The position numbers were made by a program, and so were the translations under genes. Positions 11,226 to 22,283 of a DNA stretch of 64,000 nt are shown here, in pieces. The notes under the pieces were generated by a model that had not been told where the DNA came from, did no database searches, and saw only the letters and a list, made by a program, of their open reading frames with translations. Every line of letters begins with the position of its first letter. Within the stretch, counting starts at the first letter, position 1. The stretch is from assembly GCA_008828725.1 (NCBI GenBank), contig MEHQ01003923.1, positions 62,001-126,000 on the forward strand. Direction: 5' to 3'. Source of the DNA: Saccharina japonica. Taxonomy: Eukaryota; Sar; Phaeophyceae; Laminariales; Laminariaceae.

Positions 11226-11460
11226 AAGGTGCACCATGTTTTTCTGAGCTTCTCGCTTAAGGAGCGTCATACCTCACCGAAAAAATGATTCTGGAGGAAA
11301 ATAAAAGTGCTGACGGATGAGAAATATCTTGACCGAAGTATACTCTGGAACATTATTCTGTCACAAAAATGTATGTGTGTGACGAATTTGGGCTATAAGG
11401 AGCCCGATCGTTCAGAAAACGATTCAGCCAAAAAGTGCTACCTCTACCGTAGCATGCGTC
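11225..11460. mobile_element. MITE family B copy (reverse, left end truncated)
   Basis: Starts AAGGTGCACCATGTTTTTCT and ends CTCTACCGTAGCATGCGTC; directly abuts the previous element. Confidence 0.8.
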
Positions 11461-11824
11461 ACTCTGTAGAGATGTTTCGACACGATATCGTATTCGTTGT
11501 GTGCTCAGCCAGGCCTTTTGCCACTCACTGCGCTCGTCTTGGGTGTATTTGTTATCAGCTTTTTTGGGCGAGATAGAGAAAGCACACGCACATTTTCGAT
11601 ACGTAAACATTTTTTTTTTTTTCTGAATTGCGGAGAACTCCCTTAATTTGTCTCGAAACGTCGTCGTCCGGAATAGTAAATTATGTCATTTTCGTTTTTT
11701 GCAGAAGTTGCTGTGATACGTACTCGTGTTCTGTACCTTGGGACATAATACGGGATTGTTCTCGTCGAATGGCGGTTTCAGTTTTTATTTGACGTTTTTT
11801 GTGTATGACTTGATATTAGTATAG

Positions 11825-12072
11825 GACGCATGCTACGGTAGAGGTAGCACTTTTTGGCGAATCCGTTTTCTGAACGATCGGGTCCTTAACCAAATTCGTC
11901 GGACTTTCATTTTTGTGACGAAAAATGTTTCAGGGTATACTCTCGGTCATGAGAGTTTCTCATCCGGCAGCACTTTTTTTTCCTCCTAAAATCATTTTTT
12001 CGGTGAGGTATGACGCTCCTTAAGTGAGGAGCTCAGAGAAAAACATTGTGCACCTCTATCGTAGCATGCGTC
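11825..12072. mobile_element. MITE family B copy
   Basis: Full length, GACGCATGCTACGGTAGAGG to TATCGTAGCATGCGTC; interior AGTGAGGAGCTCAGAG. Confidence 0.85.
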
Positions 12073-12083
12073 ATTAGAGCTCC

Positions 12084-12177
12084 TCAGGTGCCCACCCTCA
12101 CCAGACAAGCGAATTAGAGGCTACCTTTATTATCGTGTGTATAGCATGCGTCGATTGGTAGGCCTACGCGTACTGCT
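12084..12177. repeat. Family B fragment
   Basis: ATAGCATGCGTCGATTGG resembles a loose family-B end between two full copies. Confidence 0.35.
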
Positions 12178-12764
12178 GACGCGTGCTAGGATGGAGGTAT
12201 ACATAGGGTATACCTTTTTTTGGCTGAAATGGTTTCTGAATGATCGGGTTCCTTAACCCAAAACCGTCGGATTTTTTTTCATTATTGTGTTACAATATTA
12301 ATAGGTGTGTATGGTATACTTACTGTAGGGTCGTTCTTATCGAGCAACTTTTTTTTTACAAAATTCTCCAACTATTGTTTTTGCGCAATTTTTAGGATTT
12401 CCATATTTTTCAAAAAAAAAATGGTTCCCAAATATTGGAATGCGAAGCCTTCCAAATATTTTGCCCTCTGTTGAAAAAATTCCAAAAAATTCCAAAATGA
12501 ATCCTGTTTTTTCTTGCTTTTCCTGCGTTTTTTTTTTTTTACATACTGGAAATTTAGGAAAAAAAAGTTGCTCGATAAGAACGACCCTTAGGCCATCGTC
12601 TTGTTCATCGGGTATATACATATATGTAAGCACTGTCTATTTTCCTCTGTAAAATCAGTTTTTTTTTTACTGACTGTTAGTGTAGAGCTGTTTAAGTGAC
12701 CACCCTCAGACGGCAGAAAACATGTTCCGGTATGCAGGTGTGCACCTATACCGTAGCATGCGTC
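12178..12764. mobile_element. MITE family B copy with a second nested element
   Basis: Left GACGCGTGCTAGGATGGAGG, right CCTATACCGTAGCATGCGTC. Interrupted at 12328-12587 by another inverted-repeat element. Confidence 0.75.
12328..12587. mobile_element. Nested A/T-rich inverted-repeat element
   Basis: 260 bp with ends GGGTCGTTCTTATCGAGCAA / TTGCTCGATAAGAACGACCC, followed inward by T and A runs. Flanks read ...GTA and TTAG..., so a TA or TTA target is possible. Non-coding. Confidence 0.75.
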
Positions 12765-12872
12765 TGTGCCTAGAGAGCTGTGTTTTATTGGAGCCTCAGC
12801 GGCGAGTCAGGGAAGTAGACTATGGGAAACCCTTCACGAGCGGGGAGGCGGGGGGGGGGGGGGGGGGGGGGA

Positions 12873-13915
12873 GGGGTGTACTCATGTTGTGCACGGCCGT
12901 AGTCATATGACCATAGACCCTCGCATCCCTACAATGCCGGGACGGAGCGCGTTGGGTTTTCACCAACCAGGCAGACATTGCTTGCACCAAGCGCGAAACG
13001 CCGTGAGGTATTGGGCGAGTCGCATGGAGGGTGAGCTGCATCCTGCTAAGAACCGCCTCTGAGGCGGACTTGCATATGGACGACAGCTTCAATGAGTTAA
13101 TTTAATTTCTGGTGTGGCCACTTCCGGAGACAGCAATGGGTTTTACTATGTAACTGCCTCGCGGACGCCTTACCATATTAACACTACGTGAAACGACCAT
13201 TCCCCTTGTGCGGAACAAAGGTTCTCCACCCCGCACAAATGATCTACTCGACCGCCAGCTTTGGTGACCGCCAAAAACAAATAACAAAAAAAAACGGCAC
13301 CCTGGTTGTCTAGCTCACGCAGCGAGTGGCGTGTTTTACAGCGTCGTTGCCAACCGACGCCAACCCAACCTATAAATATATCATATATTTATATGAGGGG
13401 GGGGGGGTGTACTCATGTCGTGCACGGCCGTAGTCATATGACCATAGACCCTCGCATCCCTACAATGCCGGGACGGAGCACGTTGGGTTTTAACCAACCA
13501 GGCAGGCATTGCTTGCACCAAGCGCAAAGCGCCGCGGAGTATTGGGCGAGTGGCATGGAGGGTGAGCTGGATCCTGCTAAGAACCGCTTGTGCGGCGGAC
13601 TTGCATATGGATGACAGCTTCAATGAGTTAGTTCAATTTTTGGTGTGGCCACTTCCAGAGACAGCAATCGGTATTGCTATGTATCTGCCTCGTGGGTGCC
13701 TTACCATATACACACTACGTGATACGATCATTCCCCTTGTGCGGAGTTGAGGTTCTCAAGCCCGCACAAATGATATAACAAGACCGCAGCCTTGGTGACC
13801 GCCAAAAAAAAAAACGGTACCCTGGTTGTCTAGCTCACGCAGTGAGAGGCGTGTTTTACAGCATCGTCGCCAACCGACGCCAACCCAACCTATACATGTA
13901 TTATATATGTATAGG
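12873..13915. repeat. ~531-bp tandem duplication (two long copies)
   Basis: Both begin GTACTCATG(T)-TG(C)GTGCACGGCC-GTAG, contain CCTCGCATCCCTACAATGCC and end in a TATAAATATAT-type palindrome before a G-run. Further fragments: 13920-13980, 14090-14190, 30205-30430, 42065-42150, 51775-51975 (reverse). A dispersed repeat with no preserved frame; class unknown. Confidence 0.7.
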
Positions 13916-14194
13916 GGGGTGGGGTACTCATTTTTGTTGATCGCCTTAGTCGTTTGACCATTGACCACGCATCCCTTTCGAGACGGGGCACCGTTCCTGC
14001 TTCTGATAGAGACACTTCCAACAGTTGGGCGCCGATAACGTTGTATCCATAGATTACATACAAAACGTTTGTTAGTCGTATCGAGCGGGGGGGGGTGTAC
14101 TCATGCCGTGCACGGCCGTAGTCGGATGGGGTGGAAGAGGCCGACGGGGGGAGGGGGTGTTCTCATGTTATGCATGGCCGTAGTCGTAAGGGGG

Positions 14195-14441
14195 GACGCA
14201 TGCTACGATAGAGGTGCACCGTGTTTTTTCTGAGCTCCTCACTTAAGGAGCGTCATACCTCACCGAAAAAATGATTCTGGGGGAAACTAAAAGCGCTGCC
14301 GGATGAGAAATATCCTGACCGGAGTATACTCTGAAACAGTATTCGTCACCACAATGAAAGTCCGACGGATTTGGGTTACGGAGCCCGATCGTTCAGAAAA
14401 CGATTCGGCCAAAAAGTGCTACCTCTACCGTAGCACGCGTC
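14195..14441. mobile_element. MITE family B copy (reverse)
   Basis: Full length, GACGCATGCTACGATAGAGG to CTACCGTAGCACGCGTC. Confidence 0.85.
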
Positions 14442-14890
14442 TTATCGCCTCGGATCCGTCACCACGATCGAAATAAAGGGTCGATCTCACAGGTTGAGCA
14501 CGTCTCTCAATTTTTGTCTAATATTCACAAAAAATAAAAGATGTCCCGATGAGGGAGACACAAATAAATCCGAGTGTCCCCCCCCCCCCCTGGTTTTTTT
14601 CAGTGAAAAAGAAAAGGTGCTCTTCGTAGGGTGATTGGTCGTACGAGGGGGGGGGGGGGCAGGGTAGAAAATTTTAGTTTATCTGCCTGTGTGTGTATGC
14701 GACCATCAACATCCATGCAGGCGCCGAGCACAAAAACTCCCGTAAATATTCACTATCAGCAGGAGGTGTCCCAAGACGACGGCGGGCATGAGCGGCCGTG
14801 AACGATAACTGATTCGCCCACCCAAACCATGGGCGACCATGACCGCAGCGATATGACCGGCCATGGTCGAACTCGGCCCTCTGGCCATGG

Positions 14891-15140
14891 AGCAATCCCA
14901 CGGTAGGCGTACCACTTTTAGGCTCAACATTTTCTGACCGGTTGTGCTCCTCACGCAAGAAACCACCGGATACTATTGTTATTTTACTGGTATATTTGTT
15001 TTAGGACTAATAACGCATTTATTTGCAGGTTTGGTCGGGTTGTGCGAACGAATGTTTCCGAAGTCATGTTTCGGGTGAGATATCGAGCTCCTCATGTGAG
15101 GAGCTCAGAAAATTATGCTGCTCCCCTACCGTGGGATGAC
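14891..15140. mobile_element. MITE family A copy 3
   Basis: 250 bp, opposite orientation to copy 1, ends AGCAATCCCACGGTAGG / CCTACCGTGGGATGAC, flanked by GCCATGG on both sides (14884-14890, 15141-15147). It supports a 7-bp target duplication for this family. Confidence 0.85.
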
Positions 15141-15204
15141 GCCATGGCCGACTTTGACCGCTGGATCCGACCACATGGCCGGTTATGGTCGGTCGTGACC
15201 GCTC

Positions 15205-15467
15205 GACACATGCTACGATAGAGGTGCACCATGTTTTTTTCTGAGCTTCTCACTTAAGGAGCGTCATACCTCACCGAAAAAAAATGATTCTGGAGGAAAA
15301 CAAAAGTGCTGCCGGATGGATGAGAAATATCCTGACGACCGAAGAATACTCTTGAAACATTATTCGTCACAGAAATGAAAGTCCGACGAATTTGGGCTAT
15401 AAGGAGCCCCGATCGTTCAGAAAACGATTCAGCCAAAAAGTGCTACGTCTATACCGTAGCACGCGTC
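15205..15467. mobile_element. MITE family B copy (reverse)
   Basis: GACACATGCTACGATAGAGG to ATACCGTAGCACGCGTC; GCTC precedes and follows the ends, a possible 4-bp target. It interrupts a zone rich in GGTCATGACCG-like palindromes (14790-15680). Confidence 0.8.
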
Positions 15468-15944
15468 GCTCATGACCGCGGCCAACACAAAGAACGACAA
15501 TTATTGAGTCCGCCACGGAAGAGGACGGACCCTCGCCATTGGACGACCATGACCGCAGCCATGACCGGCTCATGGTGGGCCCACGGTCGACCCGTGGTCG
15601 CCGGTCACGAGCGGCCATGGACGATCACGGCTGGTTATGGTCAACCCCAGGAGCGGTCATTACCGCGGCCATTGCCTCGGTCATGAGCGCGGTCGTGACC
15701 GATCCAACCAACAACGTAAATCACACCCGTCCTACCCCGGCAACACAATGAGCTGTACTACTGCAGATCATGCAAGAGATCAGGAGTAGTAGATAGATCT
15801 TCCTCTATCTGCGTTGGAAGGATCTAGGTCATACAAGTGGGAACCGACTACCACAAGGTGCGAGGTGTTGACACATTTATTACTGACGGGACGGGCCGGG
15901 GGTCATGGACGTTATTTGCTTTTTTCGTGGAAGTAGATGGAACT

Positions 15945-16028
15945 TTCCATGGAAGCTTCCACGCCTTCCATGGAAGCTTCCACGACTCTCTCCATGGAAG
16001 TGGTGGAATCTTCCATGGAAGCTTCCAC
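15945..16028. repeat. Palindromic TTCCATGGAAGCTTCCA repeats
   Basis: Three full and several partial units TTCCATGGAAGCTTCCA, each a nested palindrome (TTCCATGGAA, TGGAAGCTTCCA), so this short region can form alternative hairpins or cruciforms. Confidence 0.7.
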
Positions 16029-16594
16029 CCACTTCCGTTATAAAAGCAAATAATGTAGAAAATCGGGACGGGGGCTCTCCAACTCAGGAACTACGACGGG
16101 GGGCCATAGTAAATACCTGGTAAGCATCTACCTCGGTACGACACAAAAACAAAACTACAAATTTCCCTATTTTTACCAACACTATTATTTGTTCGTGGTA
16201 TGCGGTAGCTTGATACGGTCGGTGGATATCTTTGGGGGTTTCATATATTGTGGGGTTTTGTAGTATGTGACGAGGCATTATTTAGTATGCCTCGGGTGGA
16301 AGTGTGTTGCTGTCTCCCTCCTGAGAGGCAGTCGGCGATAATAATGATGCGACCCGAGCTTTGATACAACGATACTGCCTGTCTATATGTGAGCGGTGCA
16401 GCCGGTGACAACGTTGGTGCGGCTTGCCTCCTGTGTGTGGTGTTTATATGATGGGCCTTTGACGACAGGTACTGGCTCTACTTGTGTGTGTATATTTGGT
16501 AACGTGGTGGTTCGAGTACATCATCTACTACTACTCTCCTCTTTGACGACTCACGGTATAGAGTCATGCCACGGTATACTAGGGGGGAGCAATC

Positions 16595-17020
16595 CTGGAG
16601 AGCCTTGTGTTCAACGGTTGTGTTCACTCGACGGTGTAGTCCGCCCGGAGGCACTCCTTGCCGTCGTCGAGGGTTTCGCAATCGAACAAACCGAAACGCC
16701 GTCGTCGAAACCGACGAGTATGTACGCGAGAAACGTCATCAGAAGAGCCATGTAGAGAAGTGCTTCCGCCGAACACTCTGGAGCTCTTCCTCTGAGCCGT
16801 CATTCCGTCGCGCCGCCAGTCGGAAGGAGACTCCGAGAGCACCGAGAGAAAATAGAGGTCCCAGGGTAGAAATCACAAGACGGTCATGGAAGTCGGTCTT
16901 TGCCACATGGAACCGGTGGAGAGCACCAGCCCTATATCGAAGCTGATGAGAGAGGATATCGCGTCCAAAGCATTTCCGTACACGCCCGCGTAGTAGGTGA
17001 TCTTCGCCACGAAGTCGAAA
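16595..17020 (-). pseudogene. Pseudogene exon b: frameshifted membrane region
   Basis: Family-like peptides appear in successive frames: FVAKITYYAGVYGNALDAIS, then TDFHDRLVISTLGPLFSLG, LLMTFLAYI, SSVSTTAFR and FDCETLDDGKECLRADYTVE, EHKALQ. At least four frame changes within about 330 bp. The expected GT donor after CTCCAG is GA. Confidence 0.65.
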
Positions 17021-18017
17021 TGCAAAAAAATGATTTATACAGTACGGGACAACTTGTAAGAAACAGGAAAGCTGGCCCGGGCTGGGTTTTTTATTTGAGA
17101 CAGGGTGCTTCCTACGCGATCTTCATTACAAAGACTCTCGAAATTATTTGTTTCCTCCTAGTACCATCCCGGCTTTTGTTACTATTGATAGCCTGTTTGG
17201 TATTTGTAGGTGTCCTGTACTGTAGCGCACCCATATTTCGAAAGACCGCATCCGTCAACTGTTAGCCACACGAAGTTAGCCGGAAAGAGGCGTCTTTTAG
17301 CGTCAATGAAAATGATATAATACACTGTATTGTCCGTGTTAACGGAAGCACTGGGAGGTGTGAATCAGTAGTAGACGGTGGAACTACATTTTGATAGTGT
17401 AGGGTTGAGAAGGAAGCGAAATGATTTTGAAGTGCGCATACACCTATGGAACAGCGCGGCGCAGGAACGGTGCCGGGACCGGGATGACGACATGCGCATA
17501 CACCTATGGATGTGTCAGCCTACGCTCGTCCCACTCGCCAACGAGGGGGGTGTCGTGTGGAAAATTCACAACCTGCATTGGGTACGGACTGGTGCCACAG
17601 TACTGTAGGAAGGTCACTTAGTTTTTTATTTCCATCTACCAAGCGCCACGCACGCAGCCGATTGACGTATTTATGGCCTCGCAGCCTTGCGATTTCATTA
17701 TGTTTGGTTGCGGGACATGTCCCGTCATAGGGCTGTTGTTTCCCTGCCCCGGCGAAACGAGGTCAAGATTAATTGTAAGTGCGGTTCGGAGTCACTCGTC
17801 CAAGTGACCTATAACACGGCAGTGGAAAGGATGGCATACCAACTTCGCCTTTATCGTACCACCAGTCCACATCCGCGATACAATCACAAACAAAAAGCAA
17901 CACGCTCGCTACAACGCGATACTGACAGTGACTGCTATACTGAAGCGCTCCCACTATCAATGGAAGGAGCCGAAGCATCTGTTTTGTCATGATCCGACCC
18001 CTATTATGCTCTCGCAC

Positions 18018-18272
18018 CTGCGTCAAAATCTGCCACGCAACAACGACAGTTTTCAGGCCCTGCACAGGAAGAGTCTGCGCCAGTCGCCTGAACCGCGTGC
18101 CATCCTTCGTGTTGAGGGTTTTCGACACCAAATGGGCGATCCCCACAACAACGACCACCAAGGCGAATAGCAGTACCACCACCGCGAAGATAACGCCCTC
18201 GCCGCTCGAGCACTTGCTACACGTGTAGGCTAACGTCGCGGCGTAGTCGTCTGCACAAATTGCGCAGTCTGC
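18018..18272 (-). pseudogene. Pseudogene exon a: Cys pairs, membrane helix, WQILTQ
   Basis: 85 codons in one open frame: ADCAICADDYAATLAYTCSK then CSSGEG, a hydrophobic helix of Val/Leu/Phe, and GLKTVVVAWQILTQ with a good donor (CAG|gtgcga). The best preserved piece of the locus. The acceptor gccgag|GCA is tentative because a poly-G/C tract precedes it. Confidence 0.7.
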
Positions 18273-18412
18273 CTCGGCGGCAGCAGGGGGGGGGGGGGGC
18301 GATGTTACCAGGTAATGCCAGTGGGACAGAAACTCAGACAAGAAGCACATGACGCGACAACTAATACAAGAAGGCGTAAACAAAAAATTCCGACGGTAGC
18401 ACTAACCGCTGG

Positions 18413-18592
18413 ATGCGTGCTACGATAGAGATAGCACTTTTTGGGTGAGATTATTTCTGAAACGATAGAGCGCCTTGACCCAAAATGAGCGGACTGTCGT
18501 TATTTCGTTGCAATATTGTTCCTTGTTTGCTTCGTCCATGAGATTTTCAGTCGGATAGCACTCTTACTTTCCTCCAACAATCAGTTTGGGGT
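18413..18592. mobile_element. Truncated MITE family B
   Basis: Left end GATGCGTGCTACGATAGAGA and interior GAGATTTTCAGTCGGATAGC are recognisable; the right end is replaced by a T-rich stretch (18600-18740). Confidence 0.65.
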
Positions 18593-18794
18593 TCTTGCTG
18601 TTCTTATGTTTTTTTTCGCTTTCTTTTACTCTTTTTCTTTCGTTTTATTTTTCTCTTCCTTTCTTTTCCTATCTTTTGGCCCTTCTTGGTACTCTTTTTT
18701 TATTGTTGGCATCATTGCTCTGCTTTTTTCGATGTTTGTGTAAACTTTACCATGGATATGTTCCGTGTCTTATTTTCTCGCAACCCTATCCCTG

Positions 18795-18865
18795 GCCGGT
18801 CGCGTAGTGGTTAACCTCGAATACCACTACTAATAGCGTTGGTGTCGTGGGTACAAATCTTCCGT
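18795..18865 (+). repeat. tRNA-like sequence (probable SINE head or tRNA relic)
   Basis: GGTCGCGTAGTGGTTAAC resembles a Pol III A box, with a weak B box (GTGGGTACAAATC) about 45 bp on. No good cloverleaf can be drawn, so not called a tRNA. Confidence 0.35.
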
Positions 18866-19289
18866 GTCGAGTTTTATATTTTTGAATGACACCAACTGTC
18901 GAGAGCGTCTGTTATAGCGTGGGTTGGCACAATTCGACGGGAGTCGACGCGGAAAGAAAGTGCTGAACCCTTGTCGTGATAGAAAGTGGTGCAAGGCACG
19001 TACCGTAGTGGGGGGGGGGGGAGAAGAGCCCACTATGTATGCGATATTGAATCTGAGTTAACAACTAAGAGGGAGAGAGAAAAGAGAGTGGTACTAAACG
19101 GGATGGAATAAATAATTAAATAAAAAGTGATGCGGGATGGTATACCAACTACAGCTCGTTACGTAGTTCGACACCGTTCCCTTGCGTACCGGTACTACAC
19201 GTACTGCGCTGGTATTATGTTTCACATGTTTGTTTTCCTCCATCGGGACGCTTTCTGTCTACATAGCCTGCTTTGTGGCCACGGGCTAG

Positions 19290-20880
19290 GCCCCAGCGCC
19301 ACCCGGGGAGGACAGGTCCATATCCCCGGATCGTGGCGCGGCATGAGACCCAGTGTTCCACCGGTTGCGGCACCCGTCCTCTCTATATCCATGAAGCAAG
19401 GCGGGGCTGAAACCGTCTAGATCGCAAGACGGTGTTTACCTACACAGAGACTCAATATACCAGCATTACATGTTAATGATAGACCTTGGCGTTCCTTCTC
19501 GACTTTGTCGCCTTTCCTGATTGGCAGGGCTACGTGAAGCCCGCGCCACCCGGGAAGAAAAGGTACCATCCCCAGATCGGAAATGCTTCCATACATCTGC
19601 AACTCAAACACACCGGGGACGAAAACACGAAAACGCCGGTCCCCTGGGTCGATACTGCCTCGTACGGTGGAAAGGCCCGGATCGCAAATCCTCCCATATA
19701 ATATCTACAGTACAAACCCAACAAATCGGGGACGAAAACAGCGGCCCCCCGGGTCGATATGCCGCCCCGCACGGTGTGGAAGCCCCAACCCCACTGGCTG
19801 CTTGGCTGGAGTTTGTGGAGCCAGCGCCACCCGGGAAGGATACATTGTAATCCCCGGATTATAAAATATTTCACGCATCTGCAACTCCAACACACCGGGG
19901 ACGAAAGTGGCGTCCCTCGTCCCTCGAGTCGATACCGCTCTGCACGGTGTGGAAACTCCAACCCCACTGGCTGATTGGCTGGGGTTCGTGGAGCCAGCGC
20001 GCAATCCGAGAAGGACAAGGTATAAGGTATCATCCACACGGAACATAAAATCATTCCGTGCATCTGCCACTCCAACACACCGGGGACGAATGCCGTCCCG
20101 TACGGTATGGAAACCCCAACCCGAATGGCTGATTGCTGGTTGGCAGGGGATCATGGAGCCAGTGCCACCCGGGGAGGATAGGGTACCATTTCCGGATGAG
20201 GAACGCATCCTGCATCTACAACTCGAACACACCAGGGGCGAAAACGGCGGTCCCCCGGATCGATACCGCCCCTCACGGTGTGGAAACCCCAACCCCCCTT
20301 TGGCTGGTTGCTTTTTGACTGGGGTTCGTAGAGCCAGCGGCACCCGGAGAAGATGGAAGATGATAGGGATCCATCCCCGGATCAGAAGCCCTTCCTTGCA
20401 TTTACAACTGCAACACACCGAGGACGAAAACAGTGGTGCCCCGGGTCGATACCACACTGCACGGTATGGAAACCCCAAGTCTACTGGCTGATTTCTGATT
20501 GTGGTTCGCGTTCGTGGAGCCAGCGCCAACCGCGGGAAGGATAAGGTCCCATCCCCGAACCAGGAATCTTCCTTACACCTGCAACTCCAACAAACCAGGG
20601 ACGCAAATGACAACCCCCCGAGTCGATACCGCCCCGCACGGTGTGGAAACCCCAACCCCACTAGATGGTTGCTGATTAGGGGTTCGTGAAGCCAGCGGCA
20701 CCAGGGTACAAAATTCCTTCCATTATCTACAAACTCCAACGAATCGGGGACGAAAGTGGTTATTATGCCCGGGGACGACATTGGCCTGCACCGTGTGAAA
20801 ACCCCCAAACTCCGGGTACACCATATTGTTGGTGGGGGTTCGTGAAGCGGGCGGTCCCCACCCATTGGGGGCAAGAAGGT
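19290..20880. repeat. GC-rich minisatellite, about eight units of 150-190 bp
   Basis: Unit landmarks: GGTGTGGAAACCCCAACCCC, GGTTCGTGGAGCCAGCGCCA, CACCCGGGGAGGA, CTACAACTCCAACACACCGG, GGGTCGATACCGCCCCGCAC. Units differ by up to about 20%. The minus strand is open for 389 codons (20874-19705), but the peptide is only the repeat translated and its frame differs between units. Same family at 47290-48160. Confidence 0.85.
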
Positions 20881-21843
20881 TCAGCAAGTTCGTTATCCAT
20901 GATTTAATACGAGCTGGTTCAAGTTGAAAGACCCCAAAAAATTGTAAGACACAAATAACTGCCGCTTGCAATATCTACTCGAATGTCACATACCAAGGTA
21001 TTTGCTACTGGTATCATAATGACCGCCATAATGGACAGTCGAAGGGGGCGTTATGGTACTGCTTGAATGACGTGGAACTGCCGGTATTTTACCTGGTAAC
21101 AGGTACTGGGATCGTATTTGTAGTACTTGGGAAGCGTATCTTAAATGGAAACCAGGGGTTTTCAACGCGAGATAACTTCAGCCTTCCGCCTTTCAGGCTC
21201 TCGTCGTGCCAAACATAATAAAACTGCTCTCCTGCTAGACCTACGCAAACAACACATGTGAGTACCAACGAGTACCTGTTCAATAGCCAAACCTGGCAAG
21301 GGATACTCTGTGTTGTTACCCTGATCATATCACAAGGGTGACATATCATAGTCATACGAGTCCCAAAACGTGATGTTGAGGCGTTGCCGCTGGCCCTTCC
21401 AGCGTTGAAGAATTGCATCAATTTTCTGTAGCTGGTACCTGGTATGGTATGCATTAGCAGCGGTATGTGGAAACTTAACATCCTACTAGAGGTTGTCATT
21501 GCCCTTTATCGCTGTTGTGTTTACTCTCCGACAACGAACAGCGCATAATCCAGCCCAAGATGCATCTATTATTCACGTCCTTTTTCAGAGGTGCGTAACT
21601 CAAACGCTAACGAAACAGCAAACCGAGTTACACCACTATCGCTCAGTAATTTCTCCTCCTACCCTGCGTGTACTCACTTCAAGGCACCGCTACTGGTAAA
21701 CATACTCCTCACTGCTGCTTGTGCGTGGCAAACAACTTAAATTAAACGTAGTCCTACCGTATATACAGGTACATGCACGTACAAAAAACAACAACGCCAG
21801 CAATCGACCTTACTGAATTGCAGTGCGCAAAGTTGGTGCCCAG
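20881..21843. other. Intergenic, nothing recognised
   Basis: Unique-looking sequence between the minisatellite and a MITE. Open frames here (for example 21499-21089 minus) show no family motif. Confidence 0.5.
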
Positions 21844-22036
21844 TAGTAGTGGTCCCTCTATAATGCCGGTATGCGCCAGCCATCAATACCGGCACTATGG
21901 CGGCAACCGGCACTAACTACTCCACACACTACCACACTGGCTATAATCCCATGTGTGCCAAACGATTCCACAGACACTATAGGCAATATAGTGGGCAACC
22001 GGCACTACCCAACCGGCACTATATAGGGACCACACT
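21844..22036. mobile_element. MITE with ~26-bp inverted ends just past the HIBADH stop
   Basis: Left AGTGGTCCCTCTATAATGCC, right GGCACTATATAGGGACCACA, imperfect inverted repeats; interior has further CAACCGGCACTA copies. Its edge is about 78 bp beyond the HIBADH stop codon, probably inside the 3' UTR or at the poly(A) region. Confidence 0.7.
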
Positions 22037-22114
22037 GTATTCGTATTCTCCCATCCTTTTCGTTGAAGTTTTCCTACTGATAGTACCAGTGGGTACCGTT
22101 TAGGCCCTCCCCCT

Positions 22115-22283
22115 TCATGATTGTGATGGCTGTGATGGTGTCGATGACTGTGATGATGACTTTGATGGGTTTGATGTTGATGACCTTGATGGGTTTGATA
22201 GCTTTGCCGATTTCGATGGTCTGCCACTTTCCGACCTCGTGGATATCAATTCGTATATTCCCGAAAAGTCTTTGCTGGCGCTC
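22115..22283 (-). CDS. HIBADH: HIBADH exon 8 (C-terminus and Ser-rich tail)
   Basis: Encodes GSASKDFSGIYELI, the usual end of the family, then about 40 residues rich in Ser, Pro, Lys and Asn ending ...PSQPSQS and TGA at 22117-22115. The tail is encoded by a TCA-rich imperfect repeat and has no counterpart in standard HIBADH. Confidence 0.88.

Larger units (their letters stand above)
5311..18272 (-). pseudogene. Decayed cysteine-rich multi-pass membrane protein gene (C-terminal part)
   Basis: Remnants in minus-strand order: 18272-18018 (C-x2-C..C-x2-C, a ~22-residue membrane helix, then LKTVVVAWQILTQ), about 17020-16595 (ITYYAGVYGNALDAISSLIS, FDIGLVLSTGSM, DFHDRLVISTLGP, CETLDDGKECLRADYTVE), and about 6213-5311 (FMIFLYPICIPVLYG, DLWEWYKPSRYYYEVVE, ALAFVFVMVSES, LTLKVDVS). 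The order fits large stramenopile/brown-algal proteins with an extracellular Cys-rich (GCC2/GCC3-like) region and a multi-helix C-terminus; this family link is from memory. Breaks seen: at least six frameshifts, an in-frame TAG near 5884, a MITE in the coding sequence (5511-5761), and a donor reading GATT where GT is expected (16594). HIBADH and THOC2, from the same assembly, are in frame, so most of this is decay rather than sequencing error. The Cys-rich N-terminal part was not found upstream. Confidence 0.78.

Noticed and set aside
19705..20874. 389-codon open frame on the minus strand as a gene
   Set aside because: It is the translation of a degenerate 150-190-bp tandem repeat; the frame of the unit changes between copies and no family is recognisable.
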